A stretch of DNA of 64,000 nucleotides, taken from positions 9,983 through 73,982 of the forward strand of contig DFFM01000018.1 in the NCBI GenBank assembly GCA_002369515.1, given 5' to 3'. How positions within the stretch are numbered: position 1 is the first letter of the stretch; each line of letters begins with the position of its first letter. Under the pieces are notes generated by a model. The model worked only from the letters and a program-made list of their open reading frames with translations. It had not been told where the DNA came from and did not search any database. Below are positions 42,527 through 52,489 of the stretch, in pieces. The position numbers were made by a program, and so were the translations under genes. The DNA comes from Prevotella sp. UBA3776 (GTDB lineage Bacteria; Bacteroidota; Bacteroidia; Bacteroidales; Bacteroidaceae).

Positions 42527-44227
42527 ATGTTCAGATTTGAAAGCCCCATATATCTGTACTTCCTGTTGCTGATTCCCCTGTTGGGTGTCATGCGATTCGT
42601 GGCAGTACGTAGCCGCAGGAAGAAACTTCGCAAGTTTGGCGATACCGACTTGCTCAAGCAACTGATGCCCACAGTGTCAGTCTTCCGCCCCGAAGTGAAG
42701 TTCTGGCTTATGGCTGCAGCTTTGGCAATGCTCATTGTCATGCTGGCGCGTCCACAGATGGGCACTCGCATCAGCCATGAGAAACGCAATGGCATAGAAA
42801 CCATCATTGCACTCGACATCAGCAACTCCATGTTGGCTGAAGACGTAATGCCGTCACGTCTAAGCAAGAGCAAAATGCTTGTTGAGAACATGGTTGACCA
42901 TTTCACCAACGACAAAATTGGACTCATTGTTTTTGCTGGCGATGCCTTTGTACAGCTCCCCATCACCAGCGACTATGTTTCGGCCAAGATGTTCATGCAG
43001 AACATCGAACCCCAGCTCATCGCCACCCAGGGAACTGACATAGCCGAAGCCTTAAGGATGGGCATGAACAGCTTCACTCAAGACGAGCAGGTGGGGCGCG
43101 CCATCATTGTCATTACCGACGGCGAGGATCATGAAGGTGGGGCCGTCGAGGCTGCCGAAGCTGCCAAGAAGAAAGGCATGCGCGTGTTCGTCCTGGGCGT
43201 AGGCGACCCCAAGGGATCTCCTATACCCACAGGCGACGGAAGCTATATGACCGACAACACAGGTCAGACCGTCATGTCAGCGCTGAACGAGGACATGTGT
43301 CGCCAGATAGCCCAGGCGGGTGGGGGAGCCTATATCCATGTTGACAACACCAACGTAGCTCAGGAAAAACTCAACGACGAGCTCATCAAACTACAGAAAG
43401 GCGACATCACCACCACGCTCTACAGCGAGTACGACGAGCAGTTCCAAGCCTTTGGCATCCTGGCTTTGTTGCTGCTCATCATCGAAATTTGCGTGTTCGA
43501 GAGCAAGAACCCAATGCTCAAGAACGTACGCCTTTTCAAGCAGCGACGACGTTCGGTCAACGCAGTGCTGCTTTTGCTGTTTCTTATGACGAGCTTAGGG
43601 GCTGCCGCCCAGGCCGATCGCCAATCGGTGCGCCATGGCAACCGCCTTTTTCGCACCCAGGAGTTTGCCAAGTCCGAAGTGGAGTATCGCAAGGCTGTGG
43701 CCAAGAACCCGCGCAACGCACAGGCTGTTTACAATTTGGGATGCGCACTCATGGCACAGCAGAAAGACTCTGCCGCCATTGTGCAGTTCCAGAATGCCGG
43801 CAAGATGGAGACTGTCAAGATGCGCAAGGCTATGTCGTACCACAACATAGGCGTTATTTGTCAGCAGCACCAAATGTTTGGCGAGGCCATCGAGGCCTAC
43901 AAGGAAGCACTGCGCAACAATCCAAAGGACGACGAGACGCGCTACAATCTGGCCCTCTGCAAGCGTCAGCAGAAAAACCAGCAGAACAAAGACCAAAAAC
44001 AAAACCAACAAGATAAAGATAAGAAACAGAATCAGCAAGACAAAGACAAAAAACAGCAACAAGGCCAGCAAAAGCAACAGCAACAGCCGCCCCCCAAGGA
44101 GCAGATGAGCAAGGAGAATGCCGAACAGTTGCTCAATGCTGCCATACAGGAGGAGAAAGCCACTCAGCAGCGCATGAAGAAAGCCATGCAGCAGCCTCGG
44201 TCGCGCCGTTTGCAGAAAAACTGGTAG
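42527..44227 (+). CDS. batB: BatB-BatC fusion (VWA plus TPR)
   Basis: Residues 1-330 are BatB: two N-terminal helices, a VWA domain with MIDAS ALDISNSMLAEDV and ITDGEDHEGG, and a helix near 310. At ~341-362 the sequence NAVLLLLFLMTSLGAAAQA looks exactly like the signal peptide of a free BatC, now internal. Then come TPR repeats (AQAVYNLGCALMAQQKDSAA, AMSYHNIGVICQQHQMFGEAIEAYKEAL) and a Gln/Lys-rich low-complexity tail (NQQDKDKK units). In other Bacteroidota batB and batC are described as separate genes. The frame is continuous across the join. Confidence 0.9.
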   Translation: MFRFESPIYLYFLLLIPLLGVMRFVAVRSRRKKLRKFGDTDLLKQLMPTVSVFRPEVKFWLMAAALAMLIVMLARPQMGTRISHEKRNGIETIIALDISNSMLAEDVMPSRLSKSKMLVENMVDHFTNDKIGLIVFAGDAFVQLPITSDYVSAKMFMQNIEPQLIATQGTDIAEALRMGMNSFTQDEQVGRAIIVITDGEDHEGGAVEAAEAAKKKGMRVFVLGVGDPKGSPIPTGDGSYMTDNTGQTVMSALNEDMCRQIAQAGGGAYIHVDNTNVAQEKLNDELIKLQKGDITTTLYSEYDEQFQAFGILALLLLIIEICVFESKNPMLKNVRLFKQRRRSVNAVLLLLFLMTSLGAAAQADRQSVRHGNRLFRTQEFAKSEVEYRKAVAKNPRNAQAVYNLGCALMAQQKDSAAIVQFQNAGKMETVKMRKAMSYHNIGVICQQHQMFGEAIEAYKEALRNNPKDDETRYNLALCKRQQKNQQNKDQKQNQQDKDKKQNQQDKDKKQQQGQQKQQQQPPPKEQMSKENAEQLLNAAIQEEKATQQRMKKAMQQPRSRRLQKNW

Positions 44228-44309
44228 TTGCCAAGACCGAAAAGAAAATGCGGCGACTGCCCGTCCCCCCAATAAGGAAAGGATTCCAAACATACAGAAA
44301 AACAAAGAG

Positions 44310-46958
44310 ATGAAAACACCTTTACACCAAAAGCATAACACTGCCGCCTTCGAGGCTGGCTGGGCAAGGATGGTGCTCGCCCTGCTGGCCTTGCAGCTGT
44401 CGTATGCCGTTTCGTTGGCTCAGACGCTTACGGTGAACGCCCCCTCACGGGTGGCCACGGGCGAAAATTTCCGCCTTTCTTACACCGTGAACACTCAGAA
44501 TGCCACCGATTTCCACGTAGGCAGCGTACCCGACGAGCTGGAAATCATCACTGGTCCCTATACCTCGCAACAGAGCAGCTACCAGATGGTCAACGGCCAC
44601 ACCAGCAGCAGCTCGTCCATCACCTACACCTTTATTATCTGTGCCAACAAAGCCGGAACCTATACCATTCCCCCTGCAACTATCCATGCAGGAGGAAAGA
44701 CCGTCACTTCGGCAGCCGCCAAAATCACCGTTGCTGGTTCCTCCACCAATTCAGGTGGAGCTCCCCGCATGCACGACGACAACGATAGTCCCAGCACCAT
44801 GCGCTCGGCTGGCTCGAAAATCAGCGGCAACGACCTCTTCATCAAAGTGAGCGCCAACAAGAGTCGTGTCCACGAACAGGAGCCCGTCCTGCTCACCTAT
44901 AAGGTCTATACCCTTGTTGACCTTTATCAGCTCGAAGGTGTCATGCCCGACCTCACCGGTTTCCACACTCAAGAGATACCTCTGCCACAGCAGAAGAGAT
45001 ACCATGAGGAGATTGTCAACGGAAGGCCCTACCGCTGTGTCACGTGGAGCCAATATGTAATGTATCCGCAGATGACCGGCAAACTCTCCATTCCCAGCAT
45101 CACTTTCAACGGAACTGTGGTGCAGCAAAACCGCAACGTTGATCCCTTCGAAGCCTTCTTCAACGGCGGTTCGGGCTATGTAGAGGTGAAACGCTCCATC
45201 AAGGCTCCCGGCATCACCATCCAGGTTGATCCACTGCCAGCGCGCCCCGCCAATTTCTCCGGCGGTGTGGGAAAGTTCAACATTTCCGCCCAAATCAGCA
45301 AGAACGATGTCAAAGCCAACGACCCCGTTACGCTTCGCGTCATCGTCAGTGGTGCAGGCAACCTCAAGCTAATCAAACAGCCTGTGGTCAATTTTCCCAA
45401 AGACTTCGACAAGTACGACCCCAAAATTACCGACAAAACCAAACTCACCCAGAATGGGGTAGAGGGAAGCATGGTCTATGACTTCCTGGCCGTGCCTCGC
45501 AACCAGGGCAAATACACCATCCCCGCCATTGAGTTTGTTTATTACGACACCAGTGCCAACACCTATAAGACGGTCAAGACCCAGCCCTTTGTCCTTGATG
45601 TGGCCAAGGGCAGCGGAACCTCCTCGTCAGCCGACTTCACAAGCGAGTTGCAAAACCAGGACATCCACCCCATCAAGACTGGCAAGAGCCGCTTGCAGGA
45701 CGTTCAGGGTTTCTTCTTTGGTTCAGCTCTCTATTGGTCGGTGCTTGCCTTGCTCCTTGCCTTGTTTGTGGCTTTGCTTGTGGTGTTCCGGAAACGGGCC
45801 ATCGACCGTGCCGACATCACCCGCATGCGCGGAAAGAACGCCAACAAGGTGGCCACCCGCCGACTCAAGAAAGCCAATCAGCTCATGGCACAGGGTCGTC
45901 AGGGCGAATTCTACGACGAGGTGCTGCGCGCCCTTTGGGGGTATGTGGGCGACAAGCTCAACATGCCCGTCGAGCGGCTCTCGGCCGACAATATAGCTGA
46001 GCAACTCACGGCTGCCCAAGTCGATGCAGACACCGTTGGCCAGTTTGTCAGTGCCATTGAGGAGTGTGAGTTCGAGCGATATGCTCCGGGCGATGCCGCC
46101 GGCAACATGAACAAGACCTACTCTACGGCCATCAACGCCATCATGAAGATTGAAGAAGCCATGAAGAAAAATAAGAACGCCAACTCCCGACGGAGCCGCG
46201 GCAGCCTGTTGATGCTGGTCGTCGTCGCCGCTATGGCCATGCTCACACTCAGCCCGCTGAAGGCCATGGCCGTCACCAAGGAAAACGCCGACGACGAGTA
46301 TGCCAAAGGCAACTATGTACAGGCCATCAAGGACTATGAAGAACTGCTCCGTAAAGGCGGCAGTACGGAACTCTATTACAATCTGGGTAACGCCTACTAC
46401 CGAACCGACAACATCACCCGAGCCGTCATCAACTACGAGCGCGCGCTGCTGCTTTCGCCGGGTGACAAAGATGTGCGGTTCAACCTGCAGATGGCTCGCA
46501 GCAAGACCATCGACAAAATCACCCCCGAGTCCGAGATGTTCTTCGTCACATGGTTTCACTCCTTGGTCAATCTCACGAGTGTCGATGGGTGGGCCCGAAC
46601 AGCCATACTCAGCCTTGTGCTCGCCCTCGTGCTGCTGCTCGTCTATCTTTTCGTTGACAGAATCTTAATGCGCAAGGTGGGGTTCTTCGGAGGCGTCTTT
46701 TTCCTCCTGCTGTTCCTCTTTGCCAACCTCTTTGCTTGGCAGCAGAAACAAGAGCTCGTCAACCGCAGGGGGGCTGTCGTCACCGCAACGTCAGCCTCCG
46801 TCATGAAAACACCCGCTGCCAATGCCACCGAGCAGTTCGTCATTCACGAAGGCACTCGCGTTGACATCACCGACGACACCATGCGCGACTGGAAAGGCAT
46901 CCGTCTGGCCGATGGCAAGGAAGGGTGGATTCATGTCAGCAAAATTGAAAAGATTTAA
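44310..46958 (+). CDS. batD: BatD-BatE fusion
   Basis: Residues 1-~610 are BatD: a signal segment, repeated beta domains (LTVNAPSRVATGENFRLSYT, ISKNDVKANDPVTLRVIVSG) and a transmembrane helix near 475, then a cytoplasmic helical part (GYVGDKLNMPVERLSADNI). At ~627-650 GSLLMLVVVAAMAMLTLSPL resembles the signal peptide of a former separate BatE. It is followed by TPR (ADDEYAKGNYVQAIKDYEEL, YYNLGNAYYRT), two transmembrane helices and a C-terminal SH3-like domain (ASVMKTPAANATEQFVIHEG). Both fusions keep the gene order BatA-B-C-D-E. Confidence 0.9.
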   Translation: MKTPLHQKHNTAAFEAGWARMVLALLALQLSYAVSLAQTLTVNAPSRVATGENFRLSYTVNTQNATDFHVGSVPDELEIITGPYTSQQSSYQMVNGHTSSSSSITYTFIICANKAGTYTIPPATIHAGGKTVTSAAAKITVAGSSTNSGGAPRMHDDNDSPSTMRSAGSKISGNDLFIKVSANKSRVHEQEPVLLTYKVYTLVDLYQLEGVMPDLTGFHTQEIPLPQQKRYHEEIVNGRPYRCVTWSQYVMYPQMTGKLSIPSITFNGTVVQQNRNVDPFEAFFNGGSGYVEVKRSIKAPGITIQVDPLPARPANFSGGVGKFNISAQISKNDVKANDPVTLRVIVSGAGNLKLIKQPVVNFPKDFDKYDPKITDKTKLTQNGVEGSMVYDFLAVPRNQGKYTIPAIEFVYYDTSANTYKTVKTQPFVLDVAKGSGTSSSADFTSELQNQDIHPIKTGKSRLQDVQGFFFGSALYWSVLALLLALFVALLVVFRKRAIDRADITRMRGKNANKVATRRLKKANQLMAQGRQGEFYDEVLRALWGYVGDKLNMPVERLSADNIAEQLTAAQVDADTVGQFVSAIEECEFERYAPGDAAGNMNKTYSTAINAIMKIEEAMKKNKNANSRRSRGSLLMLVVVAAMAMLTLSPLKAMAVTKENADDEYAKGNYVQAIKDYEELLRKGGSTELYYNLGNAYYRTDNITRAVINYERALLLSPGDKDVRFNLQMARSKTIDKITPESEMFFVTWFHSLVNLTSVDGWARTAILSLVLALVLLLVYLFVDRILMRKVGFFGGVFFLLLFLFANLFAWQQKQELVNRRGAVVTATSASVMKTPAANATEQFVIHEGTRVDITDDTMRDWKGIRLADGKEGWIHVSKIEKI

Positions 46959-47009
46959 TTCGTCATTGGCCATTGAGCTTCGAACATTGATAAAAACTCA
47001 AACCATAAA

Positions 47010-47702
47010 TTGGATTTTACACCCATATTACCTATAGACCAGTGGCTGCTGACATTCTTCAACGGTAGCGACTCTCTGTTCATCGACCAAGTGGCTGTCA
47101 CCCTCACCGACGGGCTCACTTGGGTGCCACTCTATGTGGCCGTGCTCTTTCTCGTGGTGAAGAACAACGACACCATGGCTCAGATTATGCTCACCATCGT
47201 CTGTGCCCTGGTGTGTGTGGTTATCTCAAGCACTGTGGCCGACGGCATTGTCAAACCTCTCGTCGGCCGACCGCGACCGCTCAACGACCCTGTCTTTAAA
47301 GACACCATCGACACCGTGGCCGGCATGTTCAGTCGTCAATACAGCTTCTTCTCAGGCCACGCCTCCAACACATTCAGCCTCGCCCTCTTCCTCGCTCTGC
47401 TCATACGCAGCCGCTTGGCCACCTGCCTGCTGGTGGGCTGGTCATTGCTCAACTGTTGGACGCGTCTCTATCTGGGCATGCACTATCCTTCCGACATCCT
47501 CGCCGGTCTTCTTTGGGGTGCCTTCGTCGGTACCGTCATGTACCATCTCTACCGCTACCTCTACTACCGTTTCTCGCCACGCATCAGCTATGTCTCTTCT
47601 CAATACACTCGCACGGGCTATGCCTATTCCGATGTGGATGTCATGTGCTCCGTATTCGTTTTCACGCTGCTCTATGCTGTGATGAAGGCGTTGGTACATT
47701 GA
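47010..47702 (+). CDS. PAP2-family membrane phosphatase
   Basis: The 230-residue protein has several transmembrane helices and the three PAP2 motifs: KPLVGRPRPLND, FFSGHASN and RLYLGMHYPSD. Such enzymes dephosphorylate undecaprenyl pyrophosphate or lipid phosphates at the membrane. No ATG or GTG precedes the first helix, so TTG 47010 is the likely start. The LpxE/LpxF branch of the family is also possible. Confidence 0.9.
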   Translation: MDFTPILPIDQWLLTFFNGSDSLFIDQVAVTLTDGLTWVPLYVAVLFLVVKNNDTMAQIMLTIVCALVCVVISSTVADGIVKPLVGRPRPLNDPVFKDTIDTVAGMFSRQYSFFSGHASNTFSLALFLALLIRSRLATCLLVGWSLLNCWTRLYLGMHYPSDILAGLLWGAFVGTVMYHLYRYLYYRFSPRISYVSSQYTRTGYAYSDVDVMCSVFVFTLLYAVMKALVH

Positions 47703-47748
47703 ACGTTGCTCATTGGCCATTGACAACCGAGTATTGGTGATTGACCAT
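47700..47748. repeat. ATTGGCCATTGA-type intergenic repeat
   Basis: The spacer between the PAP2 gene and queA contains repeated (C)CATTGA/GATTGACCATT units. A shorter relative follows batD at 46963-46980. Same family as the tracts around 11332 and 13620. Confidence 0.5.
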
Positions 47749-47780
47749 TACATTATATCATTCAAAAGAAAAAAACGAAA

Positions 47781-49007
47781 GTGGAAACAAAACATATTAG
47801 AATCAGCGACTACAGCTACGACTTGCCCGACGACCGCATCGCAAAGTTCCCCCTTGCCCGACGCGACCAGAGCAAACTCCTCATCTATCGTCACGGACAG
47901 CTTTCTGACGACACCTTCTGCAACCTGGCCGACCATCTGCCTGCCGACTCATTAATGGTGTTCAACAACACCCGCGTCATCCAGGCCCGCCTGCACTTCC
48001 GCAAGCCTACCGGTGCACTCATCGAAGTGTTTTTGCTCGAACCGTCAGTTCCTGCAGACTACGAACAGATGTTTCAGACGGCAGGCCATTGTGCATGGCT
48101 CTGCATGGTGGGAAACCTCAAAAAGTGGAAGGAAGGCATTCTTGAACAAACTGTCAGCGTGGGCTCTGCCACTGTACGGCTGACTGCCACGCGCCTCGCC
48201 GAGCAGGGCACCAGCCAGCTCGTGGACTTTGCGTGGGAGTCGCTCGACGGCAGCCAGCCCCCTTCGTTTGCCGAGCTGATTGATGCTGCTGGCGAACTGC
48301 CCATCCCTCCCTATCTGAACCGCGCAACCCAGCAGAGCGACCTCACCACTTATCAGACCGTCTATAGCAAGATACGCGGCAGTGTGGCTGCTCCCACTGC
48401 AGGGCTCCACTTCACCCCCGAGGTGTTGGCCAGTCTTGATGCGCGAGGCATCCATCGCGAGGAACTCACCCTCCACGTAGGTGCCGGCACTTTCCGTCCA
48501 GTCAAGAGCGAGCAGATAGAAGGCCACCAGATGCACACCGAGTACATCAGTGTGCGCCGGCAAACTGTTGAGCAGCTCATCCGCCACAACGCTCAGGCCA
48601 TTGCTGTGGGAACCACCAGTGTGCGCACCCTTGAGAGTCTCTACTACATGGGAGTCTATCTTGCCGACCATCCCGATGCCGCCGAGGCCGACCTTCATGT
48701 CAGCCAGTGGACTCCCTATGAAACCCATCCCACGCTCACACCCACCGAAGCTCTCACCCATTTGCTCGCGTTTTTCGACCGCAACCACTTGTCCACTCTC
48801 CACAGCAGCACTCAGATTATCATAGCCCCTGGTTACGAATACAAGATAGTGCGCATGCTTGTCACCAATTTCCATCAGCCCCAGAGCACGTTGCTCCTGC
48901 TTGTCAGTGCCTTCGTTCACGGCGACTGGCGATGCATCTACGACTACGCCCTGGCTCACGACTTCCGTTTCCTCAGTTACGGCGACAGCAGCTTGCTCAT
49001 TCCGTAG
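47781..49007 (+). CDS. queA: S-adenosylmethionine:tRNA ribosyltransferase-isomerase QueA
   Basis: The 408-residue enzyme converts preQ1 in tRNA to epoxyqueuosine, using the ribosyl part of AdoMet. Motifs are FPLARRDQSKLL, VFNNTRVIQARL, GELPIPPYLNR, GSVAAPTAGLHFTPE, LHVGAGTFRPV, AVGTTSVRTLES and TNFHQPQSTLLLLVSAF. It starts at GTG 47781. It is slightly longer than average because of an insertion near residues 100-130. Confidence 0.95.
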   Translation: METKHIRISDYSYDLPDDRIAKFPLARRDQSKLLIYRHGQLSDDTFCNLADHLPADSLMVFNNTRVIQARLHFRKPTGALIEVFLLEPSVPADYEQMFQTAGHCAWLCMVGNLKKWKEGILEQTVSVGSATVRLTATRLAEQGTSQLVDFAWESLDGSQPPSFAELIDAAGELPIPPYLNRATQQSDLTTYQTVYSKIRGSVAAPTAGLHFTPEVLASLDARGIHREELTLHVGAGTFRPVKSEQIEGHQMHTEYISVRRQTVEQLIRHNAQAIAVGTTSVRTLESLYYMGVYLADHPDAAEADLHVSQWTPYETHPTLTPTEALTHLLAFFDRNHLSTLHSSTQIIIAPGYEYKIVRMLVTNFHQPQSTLLLLVSAFVHGDWRCIYDYALAHDFRFLSYGDSSLLIP

Positions 49008-49070
49008 CAGGCGGATTGAGCGGTACATTCAGAATTGAATCTTGTTTATAGTATATAGAGTAAGAATTGG

Positions 49071-49078
49071 TATTTTTG
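49071..49078 (+). promoter_or_regulatory. -7 promoter box of the deacetylase gene
   Basis: TATTTTTG matches TAnnTTTG, 20 bases before the ATG at 49099. No -33 match at normal spacing. Confidence 0.5.
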
Positions 49079-49098
49079 GTTTAATAAGCGACATCGAA

Positions 49099-49890
49099 AT
49101 GATTTTATTGAGTTTTGACACAGAGGAATTCGATGTGCCCCGCGAACATGGGGTTGACTTCTCGTTGGACGAGGGGATGGCCGTCTCTAAAGTCGGCACA
49201 CTCCGCATTCTCGATGTTTTGAAACAGAATGGCGTCCGAGCCACCTTCTTTTGCACGGGCAATTTTGCAGAGCATGCACCAGAAATAATGGAGCGCATCA
49301 TGGCCGAGGGGCATGAGGTGGCCTGCCACGGTGTGGACCACTGGCAACCCAAAGACACCGACTTCGCCCGTTCAAAGGAAATCGTCGAACGTGTGACGGG
49401 GCGCACCGTCTATGGCTATCGTCAGCCACGCATGTTCCCCGTGGTAGAGTCTGAGATCAAGCGTGTGGGCTATCGTTACAACTCGTCGCTCAATCCCGCT
49501 TTCATTCCCGGTCGCTACATGCACCTCACCGACCCTCGAACCTGGTTCATGAAAGATGGAGTGATGCAGATACCCGCTTCGGTGACGCCGCTCGTCCGAT
49601 TCCCCCTGTTCTGGCTCTCCCTTCACAATCTGCCCGAGGGAGTCTATCACTGGATGACGCGCCGAGTGCTCAAGACCGATGGCTATTTCGTCACCTATTT
49701 CCACCCGTGGGAGTTTTACGAACTGAAGGAACATCCTGAGTTCAAGATGCCGTTCATCATCAAGAACCACAGCGGCCTGCAGATGTGCGAGCGTCTGGAC
49801 CGTCTGGTCAAGATGCTTCTTGCCCGCGGCCACGAGTTCATTACCTTTAACGAGTTTGTCAACCGGAAATTGAAGAATCCAAACTCCTGA
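49099..49890 (+). CDS. Polysaccharide deacetylase (NodB/CE4-like)
   Basis: The 263-residue protein begins MILLSFDTEEFDVP with the catalytic/metal Asp-Glu pair. It contains ATFFCTGNFAEHAP, VACHGVDHW (metal-binding His pair) and GYRQPRMFPV, and ends with a C-terminal YFHPWEF. This branch (PuuE/DUF3473-like) acts on sugar or lipid-linked sugar N-acetyl or formyl groups. It is followed by a glycosyltransferase gene, hinting at cell-surface glycan or lipid A-type modification. The start at 49099 puts the first strand at the N terminus. Confidence 0.88.
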   Translation: MILLSFDTEEFDVPREHGVDFSLDEGMAVSKVGTLRILDVLKQNGVRATFFCTGNFAEHAPEIMERIMAEGHEVACHGVDHWQPKDTDFARSKEIVERVTGRTVYGYRQPRMFPVVESEIKRVGYRYNSSLNPAFIPGRYMHLTDPRTWFMKDGVMQIPASVTPLVRFPLFWLSLHNLPEGVYHWMTRRVLKTDGYFVTYFHPWEFYELKEHPEFKMPFIIKNHSGLQMCERLDRLVKMLLARGHEFITFNEFVNRKLKNPNS

Positions 49891-49941
49891 CAGCCAACTC
49901 CCCAAAACCTGACATCCACCCCACAAAACACACCAAGAGCT

Positions 49942-50883
49942 ATGATCAGACTAGCCACTGTTTCACCATGTTATAACGAAGAAGAAGTGCTCAACCACAG
50001 CGTACAGCGGCTGACAGCCCTCTTCGAGCGCATGATAAGCGAAGGCCTTATCAGCGAGGACTCCATGATGGTGTTCGTCAACGACGGCAGCCACGACCGC
50101 ACATGGTCAATCATACGTGAACTCCATGCTGCTAACAAATTCGTGCGCGGCATCAATCTGTCGCGCAACTTCGGACATCAGAACGCCATCATGGCAGGCA
50201 TGATGACCGCCCGCGAGTGGGCCGATGCCGTTGTCACCCTCGATGCCGACCTTCAGGACGACATTGAGTGCATTCCCCAGATGGTCAGGGATTTCGAAGC
50301 GGGCAACGATGTTGTCTATGGTGTGAAGGTTTCGCGCCAGGGCGATTCGTTCTTGAAGAAGATGACCGCCCAGGGCTTCTATAAGTTTCTGACGAAGATG
50401 GGCGTGGAGAGCATCTACAATCATGCTGACTTCCGATTGATGAGCCGCCGTGCGCTCGACATCCTCTCCACGTACAAGGAGCACAATCTTTATCTGCGCG
50501 GTCTCATCCCGATGATTGGGTTGAACCATTCCACGGTTGACGATGTCATCGGCGAGCGCTATGCAGGCCAGTCAAAATATACGCTGGGCAAGATGATGCA
50601 TCTGGCACTCAACGGTGTCACCGCCTTCTCGGCCCGTCCGCTCTTCGCCATCTACAACATCGGGCTTTTGTTTCTTCTTGTCGCATTCGTGATCGTCTGC
50701 TATGTAGTCTATTCGCTGTTGTTTGGCCAAGTGGAGCCCGGCTGGGCGTCGCTCATGTTCTCCATCTGGATAGTCGGCGGCTTCATCCTTATTTCCCTGG
50801 GCATTGTGGGCACCTACGTCGCCCAGATTTTTACAGAGGTGAAGCGTCGTCCGCTCTACCACATTCAGGAGATACTCTCTTGA
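49942..50883 (+). CDS. Glycosyltransferase family 2, GtrB/DPM1-like
   Basis: The 313-residue enzyme has an N-terminal GT-A domain (LATVSPCYNEEEVL, VFVNDGSHDRTW, LDADLQDDIE, YGVKVSRQGD) and two C-terminal transmembrane helices (LFAIYNIGLLFLLVAFVIV and a second near 275). It transfers a sugar from a nucleotide donor to a polyprenyl phosphate. With the preceding deacetylase it resembles pairs that prepare lipid-linked sugars for surface modification. It converges with pepD, with 20 bases between stops. Confidence 0.93.
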   Translation: MIRLATVSPCYNEEEVLNHSVQRLTALFERMISEGLISEDSMMVFVNDGSHDRTWSIIRELHAANKFVRGINLSRNFGHQNAIMAGMMTAREWADAVVTLDADLQDDIECIPQMVRDFEAGNDVVYGVKVSRQGDSFLKKMTAQGFYKFLTKMGVESIYNHADFRLMSRRALDILSTYKEHNLYLRGLIPMIGLNHSTVDDVIGERYAGQSKYTLGKMMHLALNGVTAFSARPLFAIYNIGLLFLLVAFVIVCYVVYSLLFGQVEPGWASLMFSIWIVGGFILISLGIVGTYVAQIFTEVKRRPLYHIQEILS

Positions 50884-50903
50884 GCTCGCTTTCCTCTTTT
50901 TTT

Positions 50904-52343
50904 TCAAGCCATTCTGTCCAACAGTTCCACGAACACCCGCCAAATGTCTTCTATGGTGCTCAGCTCCACGCGCTCGCTGGTGGAGTGGGGCTCCACAATG
51001 CGGGGGCCGATGCTCGCAATCTCGATGCCTGGATACTTCTCTACGAAATAGCCGGCCTCCAGCACGAAGTGCATGGCAACCTTTCGTGGTCGCCAGCCCA
51101 GCACGTCGTTGAATGTGTCGGAAGTGAGGCGCAGGAAGTCCGACTCTTGGTTCTCTTGCCAGGCAGGAGCCGACATCACCAGCTCTGAAGTGGCGTGTGC
51201 TTTGGCAAACGTCGTGGCGATGTCCTTGCCCAGGGCTATCATGTCCTTGTCGATGAAACTGCGCGTGTGGGTGGAAACGAAGATGCAGTTCTCTTGGCTC
51301 ACGATGCGACCCACGTTGTTCGACGTTTCCACCGTTCCTTCCATCGTTTCGCTCATTTTCACCACACCCTGCGGCACCTGCTCCAGGGCTGTGAGCAATG
51401 CCTCCCAGCTCTCGCGGTTCAGGATGGTTTCCTGCCTTTCACATTTCTCGATGTGGCATCTTATGTTCGGGTCGTTCTCGCCAAATTCCTGCCGAATCCA
51501 TTCGTTGAGACTCTGTTCCTGCGATTTGACAAACTCTGCCGCTTCGCCCGAAGGCACACACACCACGATCTCTGCCGACGAGGCGATGCTCGCGTTGGCT
51601 TCGCCCACGCGGATGCTGCTGATGTCGAAGTCGTAGTCGTTGTAGATGGCTGCCAGGACAGCCCAAACGAGCACGGTGGCGCTGGCGCGCCCTTTGTTGA
51701 TGTCCACGCCCGAGTGGCCACCCAGTCCGCCGCTGATGCTGATGCGGTACCAGCGCCGCTTGCCGCCGGGTGCCGCTTGCCTTCTGACAGGAATGCGGTG
51801 GAACTGCAGGTAAGCGCCTGCGGCGCCCGTGGTGATGGTGTCGTAGTCCTCAGAGTCCAGGTTGATCACCTTTCGTCCGCGAATGAAGTCGGCCGAAAGA
51901 TTGGCTGCGCCCGACATGCCGTCCTCCTCGTTGGTGGTGGTGATGACTTCCAGCGGTCCGTGAACAATTTGTTCGCTGGCCAGCACGGCCAGCGCCATGG
52001 AGAGCCCTATGCCGTTGTCGGCACCGAGCGATGTGCCCCGCGCCTTCATCCATCCGTTCTCCTCGTAGGCCTGAATGGGGTCGTTGAGTGGATCCTGCAT
52101 GCCCACGCACACCATGTCCATGTGGTTGAGCACCACCACGGGCTCAGCCGCCTCGTGCCCCGGCGTTGCCGCTTTGCGAATGACGACGCAGTTCTGCGCG
52201 TCGCGCTGATAGTCGAGCCCATGCTCTTGGGCAAACTGGCACAGGAAGTCGGCCACGCGCTCCTCGTGGTGCGAAGGGCGGGGTATTTTGTTGAGCTGCT
52301 TGAAGATGTTGAAGACAGTCTCGGTGTTTGGATAATTGCTCAT
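50904..52343 (-). CDS. pepD: Xaa-His dipeptidase / aminoacyl-histidine dipeptidase PepD (M20C)
   Basis: The 479-residue metallopeptidase has the di-zinc site residues in VVLNHMDMVCVG, SLGADNGIG, the catalytic Glu pair in TTNEEDGMSGA and the LNLDSED-type segment VINLDSEDYDT. The dimerisation (lid) domain is in the middle (ISGGLGGHSGVDI), and the last ligand lies in the C-terminal domain (IGPRIVEPHS). The minus-strand ATG at 52343 fits MSNYPNTETVFNIFKQL; a longer in-frame start at 52463 lies upstream of its promoter. It cuts short peptides, notably carnosine-like ones. Confidence 0.93.
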   Translation of the reverse strand: MSNYPNTETVFNIFKQLNKIPRPSHHEERVADFLCQFAQEHGLDYQRDAQNCVVIRKAATPGHEAAEPVVVLNHMDMVCVGMQDPLNDPIQAYEENGWMKARGTSLGADNGIGLSMALAVLASEQIVHGPLEVITTTNEEDGMSGAANLSADFIRGRKVINLDSEDYDTITTGAAGAYLQFHRIPVRRQAAPGGKRRWYRISISGGLGGHSGVDINKGRASATVLVWAVLAAIYNDYDFDISSIRVGEANASIASSAEIVVCVPSGEAAEFVKSQEQSLNEWIRQEFGENDPNIRCHIEKCERQETILNRESWEALLTALEQVPQGVVKMSETMEGTVETSNNVGRIVSQENCIFVSTHTRSFIDKDMIALGKDIATTFAKAHATSELVMSAPAWQENQESDFLRLTSDTFNDVLGWRPRKVAMHFVLEAGYFVEKYPGIEIASIGPRIVEPHSTSERVELSTIEDIWRVFVELLDRMA

Positions 52344-52430
52344 GTTTTGTTTTGGGTTTACGGGGGTGTTTTTTATGTTTTTCTCGATGTTTTTGGGTGA
52401 AAACGCGGACGTTGTTTCGCCTTTTGCCCA

Positions 52431-52438
52431 CAAAGATA
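52431..52438 (-). promoter_or_regulatory. -7 promoter box of pepD
   Basis: On the minus strand this is TATCTTTG, with GTTG 19 bases upstream (52458-52461). The leader to the pepD ATG is about 85 nt. Confidence 0.65.
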
Positions 52439-52489
52439 ATACAATCCCACGGAATAGCAACAAATTTTCTAGAGAATTTCATCTTAATG

